Assembly: GCA_900316125.1 (NCBI GenBank)
Contig: ONBO01000033.1
Location: forward strand, 1 to 33,943
DNA: 33,943 bases
Reading direction: 5' to 3'
From: an uncultured Bacteroidales bacterium
GTDB lineage: Bacteria > Bacteroidota > Bacteroidia > Bacteroidales > Paludibacteraceae
Shown: positions 26,952 through 33,943 of the stretch, piece after piece
How positions within the stretch are numbered: the stretch's first letter is position 1
How the letters are laid out: each line of letters starts with the position of its first letter
Notes under the pieces: generated by a model
Database searches by the model: none
What the model saw: only the letters and a program-made list of their open reading frames with translations
What the model was told of the DNA's origin: nothing
Position numbers and translations under genes: made by a program

Positions 26952-27635
26952 ATGGTAAAGATACACAAAGAGGGGCGCAACATGCTCCTGATACTGCTGT
27001 TTGCCCTTATAATCCTGAACGGTGCGTTATTCTACGTATCAAGTTCTGTAATTATTACCTCAATAGTGGCTGTGCTGTCAATTGTGGTTTTCATATTCTT
27101 TACATACTTTTTCAGAATATCAAACCGCATTCTCATTGCTGATGACACGTATGTGATAGCGCCTGCTGACGGCAAGATTGTGGTTATTGAGCCTGTTATG
27201 GAGAATGACTATTTCCATGAACAGAGAATGCAGGTGAGCATATTCATGAGTGTGTTCAATGTACACGCAAACTGGTTCCCTGTGGCTGGCAAGGTGCTGC
27301 ACTCTTCTCACCAGAGCGGCAGAAAGATGGCCGCATACCTGCCTAAATCAAGCACAGAGAACGAACGCTCATCAATAATCATTGAGGCCAAGAACGGCCA
27401 GCAGATACTTGTACGCCAGGTGGCGGGTGCGCTTGCACGCCGTATTGTGACCTACGCAAAGGAGGGAATGGAGTGCCACATTAACCAGCAGCTTGGTTTT
27501 ATAAAATTTGGTTCCCGTGTTGACATGTATCTGCCAATGGATGCAGAGATACTTACGGAACTGCATGAAGAGACAATAGGTAACGAAACAATTATAGCGA
27601 AATTAAAACATCAAAGTGCCGAAAGCTTAGATTGA
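26952..27635 (+). CDS. psd: Phosphatidylserine decarboxylase (short, pyruvoyl-dependent)
   Basis: This 227-residue proenzyme converts phosphatidylserine to phosphatidylethanolamine. Two closely spaced hydrophobic segments (about 10-30 and 32-54) anchor it. The self-cleavage site that creates the pyruvoyl group is FGSR, with Gly187-Ser188. The NVHANWFPVAGKV block at about 103-115 holds the conserved histidine. The small size is that of the archaeal-like short Psd used in many Bacteroidota. It begins one base after cdsA. Confidence 0.94.
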   Translation: MVKIHKEGRNMLLILLFALIILNGALFYVSSSVIITSIVAVLSIVVFIFFTYFFRISNRILIADDTYVIAPADGKIVVIEPVMENDYFHEQRMQVSIFMSVFNVHANWFPVAGKVLHSSHQSGRKMAAYLPKSSTENERSSIIIEAKNGQQILVRQVAGALARRIVTYAKEGMECHINQQLGFIKFGSRVDMYLPMDAEILTELHEETIGNETIIAKLKHQSAESLD

Positions 27636-27650
27636 TTTTAATTTCAAAAT

Positions 27651-29186
27651 ATGTTAGTAAAAACTTATGGCGCGGCGGTGCAAGGCATCGGCGCAACTGT
27701 TATTACCATTGAGGTCAACATTCTCACTGGTGTCAAGTTCTTTATGGTGGGTCTCCCTGATGTTGCCGTAAAGGAGAGTCATGAACGTATCCTGTCTGCC
27801 TTTAACCACACAGGATACAAGTTTCCAAGAAAGCAAGTCATAGTGAATATGTCCCCTGCGGATATCCGCAAGGCCGGCTCATCATACGATTTGCCTATAG
27901 CAATGGGCATTCTGGCGGCTGCAGAGGAACTGAACGCTGACAAGCTGAATGACTACGCCATTATGGGAGAACTATCACTTGACGGCACCATAAATCCAAT
28001 CAAAGGTGTCCTCCCTATTTCCATAAAGGTTAAGGAAGCTGGTTTCAAGGGGCTTATTATCCCTATTGAAAACGCCCCTGAGGCGGCTGTGGTTGAAGGC
28101 CTTGAGGTCATTGGCGTTAAGGAACTTGATGAGGTTATAGGATTCCTGAACGGATATCTGGACATCAAACCGTTCAAAGCACTCTCCTCACCTTCAGGAA
28201 CTGAAAGTGACACAAACTCAATGCCAGACTTCTCCGATGTCAGAGGCCAGCAGACCGTGAAAAGAGCACTTGAGGTGGCTGCGGCCGGAGGCCATAACAT
28301 CATTCTCATAGGACCTCCCGGAGCCGGCAAGTCCATGCTGGCAAAGAGAGTGCCGTCAATACTTCCGCCCCTCACAAACGAGGAGTCGCTTGAAACCACT
28401 AAAATACACTCTGTGGCGGGAAATATCACAAGCGGGACATCGCTGCTCCGTTACCGCCCGTTCCGAAGCCCGCACCATACAATATCAGATGTGGCGCTTG
28501 TGGGTGGAGGCTCCTATCCGCAGCCTGGAGAGATAAGTTTGGCGCATAACGGGGTGCTCTATCTTGACGAGTTGCCAGAGTTCAAGCGTTCTGCACTTGA
28601 GGTGCTGCGCCAGCCTCTTGAGGATAGAAAAATTACTGTTTCACGAGCAAACAACACCGTGGAATATCCTGCCAGTTTTATGCTTGCAGCTTCAATGAAC
28701 CCCTGCCCCTGCGGATACTACGGTTCTCCATATAAGGAGTGTACCTGCACTCCAGGTGAGGTGAAACGGTATATGAATAGAATTTCAGGTCCTCTCATGG
28801 ACCGTTTTGACATACAGTGTGAAATATCCCCCATCCCTTTCACTGACCTTGCAAAGAAACCGAAGGGGGAAACTAGTGCTGTAATAAGGGAGAGGGTGAT
28901 TAAGGCACGAAAGATTCAGGATGATAGGTTTAAGGAGTATAACGGCATTCACTGCAACGCCCAAATGACCGAGCGCATGCTGCACCTGTTTGCAGAGCCG
29001 GACCCAGCCTCAATGAAGATGCTTGAAACAGCCATGGAGCGTCTCAAGCTTTCAGCCCGTGCCTACAGCCGCATACTTAAGGTGGCTCGCACTATAGCTG
29101 ACCTTGAAGGCGAGAACCAGGTGCAGGCACGCCATATAGCGGAAGCTATAGGTTATAGAAGTTTGGACAGGGAGGACTGGGTGTAG
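27651..29186 (+). CDS. comM: YifB/ComM-family Mg-chelatase-like AAA+ ATPase
   Basis: This 511-residue protein has the ComM layout: an N-terminal Lon-protease-like fold (about 1-170), a Mg-chelatase-type AAA+ domain with Walker A GPPGAGKS at 221-228 and Walker B LYLDELPEF, and a C-terminal helical domain. A cysteine-rich loop (NPCPCGYYGSPYKECTC) is conserved in the family. ComM is a hexameric helicase that helps branch migration during natural transformation in other bacteria; its role here is not shown. It ends 12 bases from the convergent outer-membrane gene. Confidence 0.92.
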   Translation: MLVKTYGAAVQGIGATVITIEVNILTGVKFFMVGLPDVAVKESHERILSAFNHTGYKFPRKQVIVNMSPADIRKAGSSYDLPIAMGILAAAEELNADKLNDYAIMGELSLDGTINPIKGVLPISIKVKEAGFKGLIIPIENAPEAAVVEGLEVIGVKELDEVIGFLNGYLDIKPFKALSSPSGTESDTNSMPDFSDVRGQQTVKRALEVAAAGGHNIILIGPPGAGKSMLAKRVPSILPPLTNEESLETTKIHSVAGNITSGTSLLRYRPFRSPHHTISDVALVGGGSYPQPGEISLAHNGVLYLDELPEFKRSALEVLRQPLEDRKITVSRANNTVEYPASFMLAASMNPCPCGYYGSPYKECTCTPGEVKRYMNRISGPLMDRFDIQCEISPIPFTDLAKKPKGETSAVIRERVIKARKIQDDRFKEYNGIHCNAQMTERMLHLFAEPDPASMKMLETAMERLKLSARAYSRILKVARTIADLEGENQVQARHIAEAIGYRSLDREDWV

Positions 29187-29198
29187 TGAGAGGCAGGA

Positions 29199-31646
29199 TT
29201 ATAGATCATCATCAAAATCATCATTGTCATTTCTGTCACCATCCTTCTTCTCCTTGCTTTTGGATTTCATATCTCCAAAATTATAGGTGAGTGTAAGGCG
29301 GTAACTTCTGTCACATGATGTTCTGTAGCTCTCCTGATGAAAGTTTGTGCTCTCCGTAATGGTGTGCCCCTTTTTACGTGAGTCAAGCACGTCTTTTACT
29401 GTGAAACTAATAGATAGTTTTTTCTTCAGGAAATTGGCTTTTATTCCCAAATCCATTCCGTAGCTTTGATCTACAGTGCCTTGTGCCACTATACGTGGTG
29501 AGCTGTAGTAGGCGCTTACTTGTGCTGACAGGTTGCTTATTATCTTCACGTTTGCATTTATACGTGCATTCCAAGAAAAACTGTCAGTGCGTTTGATGTT
29601 GTACTGTTCATTTGCTCCAAGTTGATAGTAATACGCCGATATAGTGGTTGTTAGGTCAAGATAGTTCTTGAAGAGCCTGTTTTTTGCCACTATCTCCGCA
29701 CCTGCATTCTGGCTGTGGGTGATGTTCTCATACGTGGTCTCCATAACGTTGGTGGTGATAAGGCGGCTTACCTGCTGTATCACATTCTCTGTGTAGTTAT
29801 AGAAAAGGCTTGCGCTTAGTGAGTGCATCTCCCAGTCTTTAAGATAGTTAAGTTCCACTACATTGCCAAATTCCGGCATGAGCCATGGATTTCCATGACG
29901 CAAGTTTGATGGATCGCTGCGGTCCACAAAGCTGTTAATACGGTTTCCCCTTGGACGGTTTATGCGGCGTGTGTAGCTTAGCTGAAGTGTGTTTGATTTG
30001 CCTAAGTCAAAACCAAAATATACTGATGGAAACGGCTGAAAGTAGCTGCGGTGAAACTCGTCTTTTATTGATTTTGCATTAGTTATGGTCTCCTCGCATC
30101 TGAGCCCTACCTGTAATGAGAACCAGTTGAACTTGGCTGCATAGTTTATGTATGCTGCATACACCTGCTCCGAGTAGTTAAACGGATTGTATTTGCTAAA
30201 GTCTTCCTCTTCCCTGTTTTTTGTAAAGATGGAGTCGTAAGTGTGGTCATAGCTGTCAGAAAACTTGATGTCTGCCTTTAACCCAGCCTCTATTTTGTGG
30301 TCTTTTGCCACTTTATTCATGTAGTCTATCTGAGCTGATGCGTTGTTTGCTTTGCTATCAAGTGTCTGGCGTTGGCGGACCTTGGCATCGGGGATGGGAG
30401 TAAGGTCTGGCTGATAGGCGTTTGTGAAATAACGGCTCTCTGAGTTACGGATTTGCCCGTTGTAGTTCACCGATGCGCTGATATCATGTATATCTTTTAT
30501 AAACGAATGCTTGTAGTTAGCGGTAATATCATAGAAGGCAATCAGACCGTCTGTACCGGTAATGCGCTCACGAGTTTTTGTAACTGTTTGTTCTGCATCC
30601 AGGTCTGTATAGTTAATATTACCTTTATTTCTGGTTCCGCCCATCATACCGTAGGCTGTGACGCCAATCTCATCAACAGTGGTTATGTTATAGTTGAACC
30701 CTGCACGCAGAAATCCGTTAAGCCTGTGGAACGCACTTTTGCTATCCTGCTTCAGATATGTGGTCTCCATGTCAGTAAAATTTTTGCGGTCAAGGTGAGA
30801 ACCTCTGTCACGGCGGTTATAGCGCAGGTTAGAGTTAAGGTTAAAACTCCATTTGCTTTCATTGTATGTAAAGTTTAACCCTGCCTGACCACCTGGGTAT
30901 GGAGACCCTTCGCGGTGTATGGCACCAGCTGTCACACTGCCAAAGTAGCCTTGCTGACCGCCCTCTTTCATTACTATGTTAATTATACCGGCGTTACCCT
31001 CTGGATTGTATTTGGCTGATGGGTTTGTTATAACTTCCACACTTTTTATGGCATCTGCAGGTAGCATCTCAAGTATCTGACCCTTGTCAGTGTCTGTAAG
31101 TCCTGAAGGCTTGCCGTTAATCCATATCTCCACCGATGAGCTGTTTCTAAGGCTTACGTTACCCTCTGTGTCAACATCAACAGAGGGAATGTTTTCAAGT
31201 ATTTCCGCCGCCGATGCGCCGTCACCCACAATACTCTGGTCCACATTAAACACTCTCTTGTCAATGTCAAGTTTCATGCTTGAACCTTGTCCAATGACCT
31301 CAACTTCAGCTATTTGTTTTGCGTCTTCAGTGAGCTTCACTGTGCCTATCCGAATGTGCTTAAGCACTGGCGTGGATGCTACATCTTTGCTATATGTGGT
31401 GTATCCTAAAAATGTGGCCTTAAATGTGTACTTCCCATCTTCAGCGTGTAGTTCAAACATACCGTCTGCATCAGAAAAACCGCCTGTAACTGGTTCTGAA
31501 GAGCCCTGCTTGTATAGGGCTACGTTCACAAAGTCAAACGGCTGATTGGTGGTCCCGTCAAGTATGCGCCCGCTAACGGTCATATTACCTGCGATGGCAA
31601 CAATGTGCACCAAAGTGGTAAGTATGAGTAATATTGTTTTTTTCAT
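29199..31646 (-). CDS. TonB-dependent-receptor-like outer-membrane beta-barrel protein
   Basis: This 815-residue outer-membrane protein has a signal peptide (MKKTILLILTTLVHIVAIAG), then a carboxypeptidase-regulatory-like beta-sandwich (about 22-95). A plug domain follows (about 120-215, with IWINGKPSGL and DAIKSVEVITNPSAKY), and then a large barrel of the OMP_b-brl_3 type. The ATG at 31646 is preferred to the upstream in-frame start at 31676, since it begins the signal peptide. No SusD-like partner is adjacent, so it is not a standard polysaccharide-utilisation pair. The barrel is followed by an acidic, Lys/Asp-rich tail ending DDFDDDL instead of the usual aromatic end. The ligand is unknown. 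It may be co-transcribed with ilvE, but a terminator-like repeat lies between them. Confidence 0.85.
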   Translation of the reverse strand: MKKTILLILTTLVHIVAIAGNMTVSGRILDGTTNQPFDFVNVALYKQGSSEPVTGGFSDADGMFELHAEDGKYTFKATFLGYTTYSKDVASTPVLKHIRIGTVKLTEDAKQIAEVEVIGQGSSMKLDIDKRVFNVDQSIVGDGASAAEILENIPSVDVDTEGNVSLRNSSSVEIWINGKPSGLTDTDKGQILEMLPADAIKSVEVITNPSAKYNPEGNAGIINIVMKEGGQQGYFGSVTAGAIHREGSPYPGGQAGLNFTYNESKWSFNLNSNLRYNRRDRGSHLDRKNFTDMETTYLKQDSKSAFHRLNGFLRAGFNYNITTVDEIGVTAYGMMGGTRNKGNINYTDLDAEQTVTKTRERITGTDGLIAFYDITANYKHSFIKDIHDISASVNYNGQIRNSESRYFTNAYQPDLTPIPDAKVRQRQTLDSKANNASAQIDYMNKVAKDHKIEAGLKADIKFSDSYDHTYDSIFTKNREEEDFSKYNPFNYSEQVYAAYINYAAKFNWFSLQVGLRCEETITNAKSIKDEFHRSYFQPFPSVYFGFDLGKSNTLQLSYTRRINRPRGNRINSFVDRSDPSNLRHGNPWLMPEFGNVVELNYLKDWEMHSLSASLFYNYTENVIQQVSRLITTNVMETTYENITHSQNAGAEIVAKNRLFKNYLDLTTTISAYYYQLGANEQYNIKRTDSFSWNARINANVKIISNLSAQVSAYYSSPRIVAQGTVDQSYGMDLGIKANFLKKKLSISFTVKDVLDSRKKGHTITESTNFHQESYRTSCDRSYRLTLTYNFGDMKSKSKEKKDGDRNDNDDFDDDL

Positions 31647-31664
31647 AAAAAAAGGTGGGTGCCG

Positions 31665-31724
31665 TAAAAAAGTCATTCTGAATGATGTGCAATGTGAAAA
31701 ACGCTTTGCTTCATTCAGAATGAC
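31665..31724 (-). terminator. Long inverted repeat after ilvE (terminator or dispersed palindrome)
   Basis: GTCATTCTGAATGA (31672-31685) is the exact reverse complement of 31711-31724, giving a 14-bp stem with a 25-base loop. Read on the minus strand, TTTTTT follows, so it can terminate ilvE transcripts. The large loop and the GTCATTCTGA core also fit a small dispersed palindromic repeat. Confidence 0.6.
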
Positions 31725-31731
31725 GTTAATT

Positions 31732-31750
31732 AACTGTCAACTGTCAATTA
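31732..31750. repeat. Heptamer tandem repeat at the ilvE stop
   Basis: AACTGTC occurs twice in tandem followed by AATTA, the last three bases being the ilvE stop codon. It is the same style as the run at 19188-19233. Confidence 0.5.
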
Positions 31751-32764
31751 AAGAACGGTGTTCCAGTTATGTATGTCCTCCTCATCGCCGTATTGTATGG
31801 CACGGAGTTTCTTGTAAAGCATTGTGCTTACTGGGCCTGGCTTACCATCCTTGGAGAATACGTATGACTTGTTATTGTCAAGGTCATCAAGGCGTGATAT
31901 AGGGCTAATAACAGCTGCAGTACCACATGCTCCTGCCTCCTCAAATGTAGGAAGCTCGTCCTCTGCTATAGGACGGCGTTCAACCTTCAGTCCAAGGTCC
32001 TCAGCAAGCTGCATAAGGCTCTTGTTGGTAATAGAAGGTAGAATGGAGGTTGACTTAGGCGTTACGTATGTGTTATTCTTAATACCAAAAAAGTTTGCAG
32101 CACCGCACTCGTCAATGTACTTCTTCTCTTTTGCATCAAGATAGAACTCTGATGAGTAACCTTTTTCATGAGCCTCCACATGAGCCCTGAGGCTTGCGGC
32201 ATAGTTTCCACCCACCTTGTAAATACCCGTACCAAGAGGGGCTGAACGGTCATACTTACGGGTTATAACGTAAGGAGTTGTTGCAAAACCACCCTTGAAA
32301 TATGGGCCAACAGGCGATACAAAGATTATGAATAGATAATCATTAGCAGGGCTTACACCTATTTGAGGAGTGTAGCCAAAGAGAACAGGGCGTATATAAA
32401 GTGCCGCACCGCTCTCGTATGGAGGAATGAACTCAGCATTCTTCTTTACAACCTCAATAACAGCCTCCTTAAAACGGCCCTCCGGCAGGCGTGGCATGCA
32501 AATACCGTCACAAGATGAATCCATACGTTTTGCGTTCTCCTCTATGCGGAAGATACGTATCTTGCCGTCTTTGCCACGGAATGCCTTCATACCTTCAAAA
32601 GCCTCCTGTCCGTAATGCAGGCAAGTTGCTGCCATGTGCATCTGTATATACTCGTCTGTGTGCCACTCAAGCGCACCCCAACTGCCGTTGTGATATTCAC
32701 AACGTACGTTGCCGTTTGTCTTCATGTAGCCGAATCCAAGTTCGGACCAGTTTATCTCTGCCAT
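31748..32764 (-). CDS. ilvE: Branched-chain amino acid aminotransferase
   Basis: This 338-residue PLP enzyme of fold type IV moves the amino group between glutamate and the branched-chain 2-oxo acids in leucine, isoleucine and valine metabolism. The cofactor lysine is Lys183 in IYKVGGNYAASL. The conserved blocks FEGMKAFRG at 56-64, RPVLFG at 125-130 and ECGAANFFGI are present. The length and the GTGIYKVGGNY motif fit the longer class II form also found in eukaryotes. It is divergent from lpxK across 108 bases, with its own promoter. Confidence 0.96.
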   Translation of the reverse strand: MAEINWSELGFGYMKTNGNVRCEYHNGSWGALEWHTDEYIQMHMAATCLHYGQEAFEGMKAFRGKDGKIRIFRIEENAKRMDSSCDGICMPRLPEGRFKEAVIEVVKKNAEFIPPYESGAALYIRPVLFGYTPQIGVSPANDYLFIIFVSPVGPYFKGGFATTPYVITRKYDRSAPLGTGIYKVGGNYAASLRAHVEAHEKGYSSEFYLDAKEKKYIDECGAANFFGIKNNTYVTPKSTSILPSITNKSLMQLAEDLGLKVERRPIAEDELPTFEEAGACGTAAVISPISRLDDLDNNKSYVFSKDGKPGPVSTMLYKKLRAIQYGDEEDIHNWNTVL

Positions 32765-32803
32765 AATATTAGAATTTATGATTGTTTATGTTAAAAATAC
32801 GTG

Positions 32804-32833
32804 CAAAGTTACAAATAAATTATTTTATAGCAA
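32804..32833 (-). promoter_or_regulatory. Promoter for ilvE
   Basis: On the minus strand, TTG (32833-32831) is followed after 19 bases by TAACTTTG (32811-32804), matching the Bacteroides -33/-7 consensus, about 40 bases before the ilvE start. Confidence 0.62.
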
Positions 32834-32842
32834 GATTTTTAT

Positions 32843-32850
32843 TATCTTTG
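32843..32850 (+). promoter_or_regulatory. Candidate -7 box for lpxK
   Basis: TATCTTTG lies 23 bases before the lpxK start, the same spacing as in front of nagB and rsfS. No clear -33 TTTG is seen. Confidence 0.5.
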
Positions 32851-32872
32851 TATTTCATACCCCTAAAATGAG

Positions 32873-33943
32873 ATGAATCAGAGAACACAAAAGATAGTCA
32901 GAATATTATTATACCCCGTAGGATGGATATATTCCATGGTGGTGGCATATAGGAATCATCTTTTTGACAGACACGTCATTAAAAGCAGGCAGTTCCGTAC
33001 AGCCACCATAGTTGTAGGTAATATCACAGTTGGAGGAACAGGTAAAACACCTATGGTGGAGTACCTAATCAGGCTGCTAAGAGGCAAATACTCCCTTGTG
33101 GAGCTGAGCCGCGGGTATGGAAGAAAGACCAAGGGCTATATAGAGGCCACACAAGGGGTTAACGCCGCCCAAATAGGAGATGAGGCGTATCAGATTTACC
33201 GTAAATTCCCCGATGTCAGGGTTATTGCAGACGCAGACCGTTGCCATGCCATTCAGACAATTGAGAGCAAATACCCTGAAACTGACGCAATACTGCTTGA
33301 TGATGCATATCAGCACAGATATGTAAGCGCAGGCCGTACAATACTCCTAATAGACTACACAAGGCCCATTATGGAGGATAAGATTCTCCCTTACGGAAAC
33401 CTGCGAGAATCTGTATCCACCAGATTTAGGGCTGACATCGTGGTGGTCACCAAATGTCCTCCTGAGATGACAGCCTTCAATGCGCGTGAAGTAAAGAACA
33501 GCCTTGAACTACACGCCTTCCAGGATTTGTTCTTCACTACAATGAGCTACTCCGCCCCAAGACTCATAACAAGCGGTGCACAGCTTGACACCCTTGAGGG
33601 CAAATCAGTGCTTTTAATCACCGCAATTGCCCATCCAGGGCCACTTATGGAGTATCTTGACGGAGTCTGCTCCAATGTTCAGAAGATGCTGTTTGAAGAC
33701 CATCACAGGTATGTCATGGATGACGTAAACCGCATGACCCGCACTTTTGATGACATGGAGAGCGATGACAAGTGCATAATCACAACTCCTAAAGACGAGG
33801 CAAAACTGGTGTCACTTGATATTCCTGACTACATTCTTAACAGAATCTATGTCCTTGATGTGAATGTTGAGTTCCTGTTTGACGCAAAAGCAGAGTTTGA
33901 CAAAAAGATAACAGAGTATGTTGAAAAAAATAAAAGAAACAGC
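32873..33943 (+). CDS. lpxK: Tetraacyldisaccharide 4'-kinase (lipid A), 3-prime end cut by the window
   Basis: The frame is open from the ATG at 32873 to the last base of the window, 357 codons with no stop, so only a few C-terminal residues are probably missing. LpxK phosphorylates the 4'-position of the lipid A disaccharide at the inner membrane. The N-terminal membrane-associated helix (ILLYPVGWIYSMVVAY) and P-loop GGTGKT at 54-59 within VVGNITVGGTGKTP are clear, followed by LSRGYGRKTKG and the LLDDAYQHR segment around 146-154. An ATG at 32868 hits a stop at once and is rejected. Confidence 0.95.
   Translation, partial: MNQRTQKIVRILLYPVGWIYSMVVAYRNHLFDRHVIKSRQFRTATIVVGNITVGGTGKTPMVEYLIRLLRGKYSLVELSRGYGRKTKGYIEATQGVNAAQIGDEAYQIYRKFPDVRVIADADRCHAIQTIESKYPETDAILLDDAYQHRYVSAGRTILLIDYTRPIMEDKILPYGNLRESVSTRFRADIVVVTKCPPEMTAFNAREVKNSLELHAFQDLFFTTMSYSAPRLITSGAQLDTLEGKSVLLITAIAHPGPLMEYLDGVCSNVQKMLFEDHHRYVMDDVNRMTRTFDDMESDDKCIITTPKDEAKLVSLDIPDYILNRIYVLDVNVEFLFDAKAEFDKKITEYVEKNKRNS

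Noticed and set aside
30453..31545. Two plus-strand open frames (141 and 153 codons) opposite the outer-membrane gene
   Set aside because: The minus-strand protein there is a clear plug and barrel domain; the opposite frames show no family features.
29199..31646. A SusC-type polysaccharide-utilisation locus
   Set aside because: There is no adjacent SusD, glycoside hydrolase or regulator, and the barrel resembles the OMP_b-brl_3 group instead.

Overview
The window is chromosomal DNA from a member of the Bacteroidota, most likely the order Bacteroidales. The genus cannot be fixed from this sequence. The evidence is a GldH lipoprotein, an 815-residue carboxypeptidase-regulatory-domain/plug/beta-barrel outer-membrane protein, lipoproteins with Bacteroidota-style lipoboxes, tRNA genes without an encoded CCA, AT-rich and mostly Shine-Dalgarno-poor start contexts, and repeated TAnnTTTG promoter -7 boxes (four are TATCTTTG). 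It is almost entirely housekeeping DNA. I see no phage, insertion sequence, CRISPR array, defence island or polysaccharide locus.

Layout. (1) 1-2050, plus strand: a small unknown protein, a gamma-class carbonic anhydrase-like protein, a XerC-type recombinase overlapping it by 19 bases, and a short ribosome hibernation factor. (2) 2079-4774: a good -33/-7 promoter, then tRNA-Thr(UGU), tRNA-Tyr(GUA), tRNA-Gly(UCC), tRNA-Thr(GGU), tuf, a terminator, a scrambled tRNA-Trp fragment, tRNA-Trp(CCA), secE and nusG. (3) 4835-15174: rplK, rplA, rplJ, rplL, a terminator/attenuator hairpin, rpoB and rpoC, closed by a strong terminator. The order tRNA4-tuf-secE-nusG-rplKAJL-rpoBC matches the well-known E. 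coli arrangement. (4) 15261-17558: an esterase-fold lipoprotein on the plus strand, convergent with an MltF-like lytic transglycosylase that is split into two reading frames. (5) 17715-19116: ssb and nagB, each followed by a similar terminator. (6) 19281-23777: a tight, overlapping operon of holB, ricT-like, gldH, trmB and an Mrp-family ATPase. (7) 23816-29186: rsfS, ftsH, cdsA, psd and comM. (8) 29199-32764, minus strand: the outer-membrane barrel protein and ilvE. (9) 32873 to the end: lpxK, cut by the window edge.

How it fits together. Most of the window supplies translation and transcription machinery (EF-Tu, SecE/NusG, the L11-L1-L10-L12 stalk proteins, RNA polymerase beta and beta-prime, tRNAs, hibernation and silencing factors). 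The rest covers replication and repair (clamp-loader delta-prime, SSB, XerC), the envelope (CdsA, Psd, LpxK, lipoproteins, FtsH, the outer-membrane protein) and small-molecule metabolism (NagB, IlvE).

I did not find an undescribed multi-gene system. The most useful leads are: the +1-frame split in the MltF-like gene at an RF2-like CTC-TAA site; a hairpin-forming tRNA-Trp-derived fragment between tuf and tRNA-Trp; an intrinsic-terminator-like hairpin inside the tRNA-tuf operon; a full AAGGAGG Shine-Dalgarno in front of nusG; and heptameric AAyTsTC-type tandem repeats at two separate intergenic sites.
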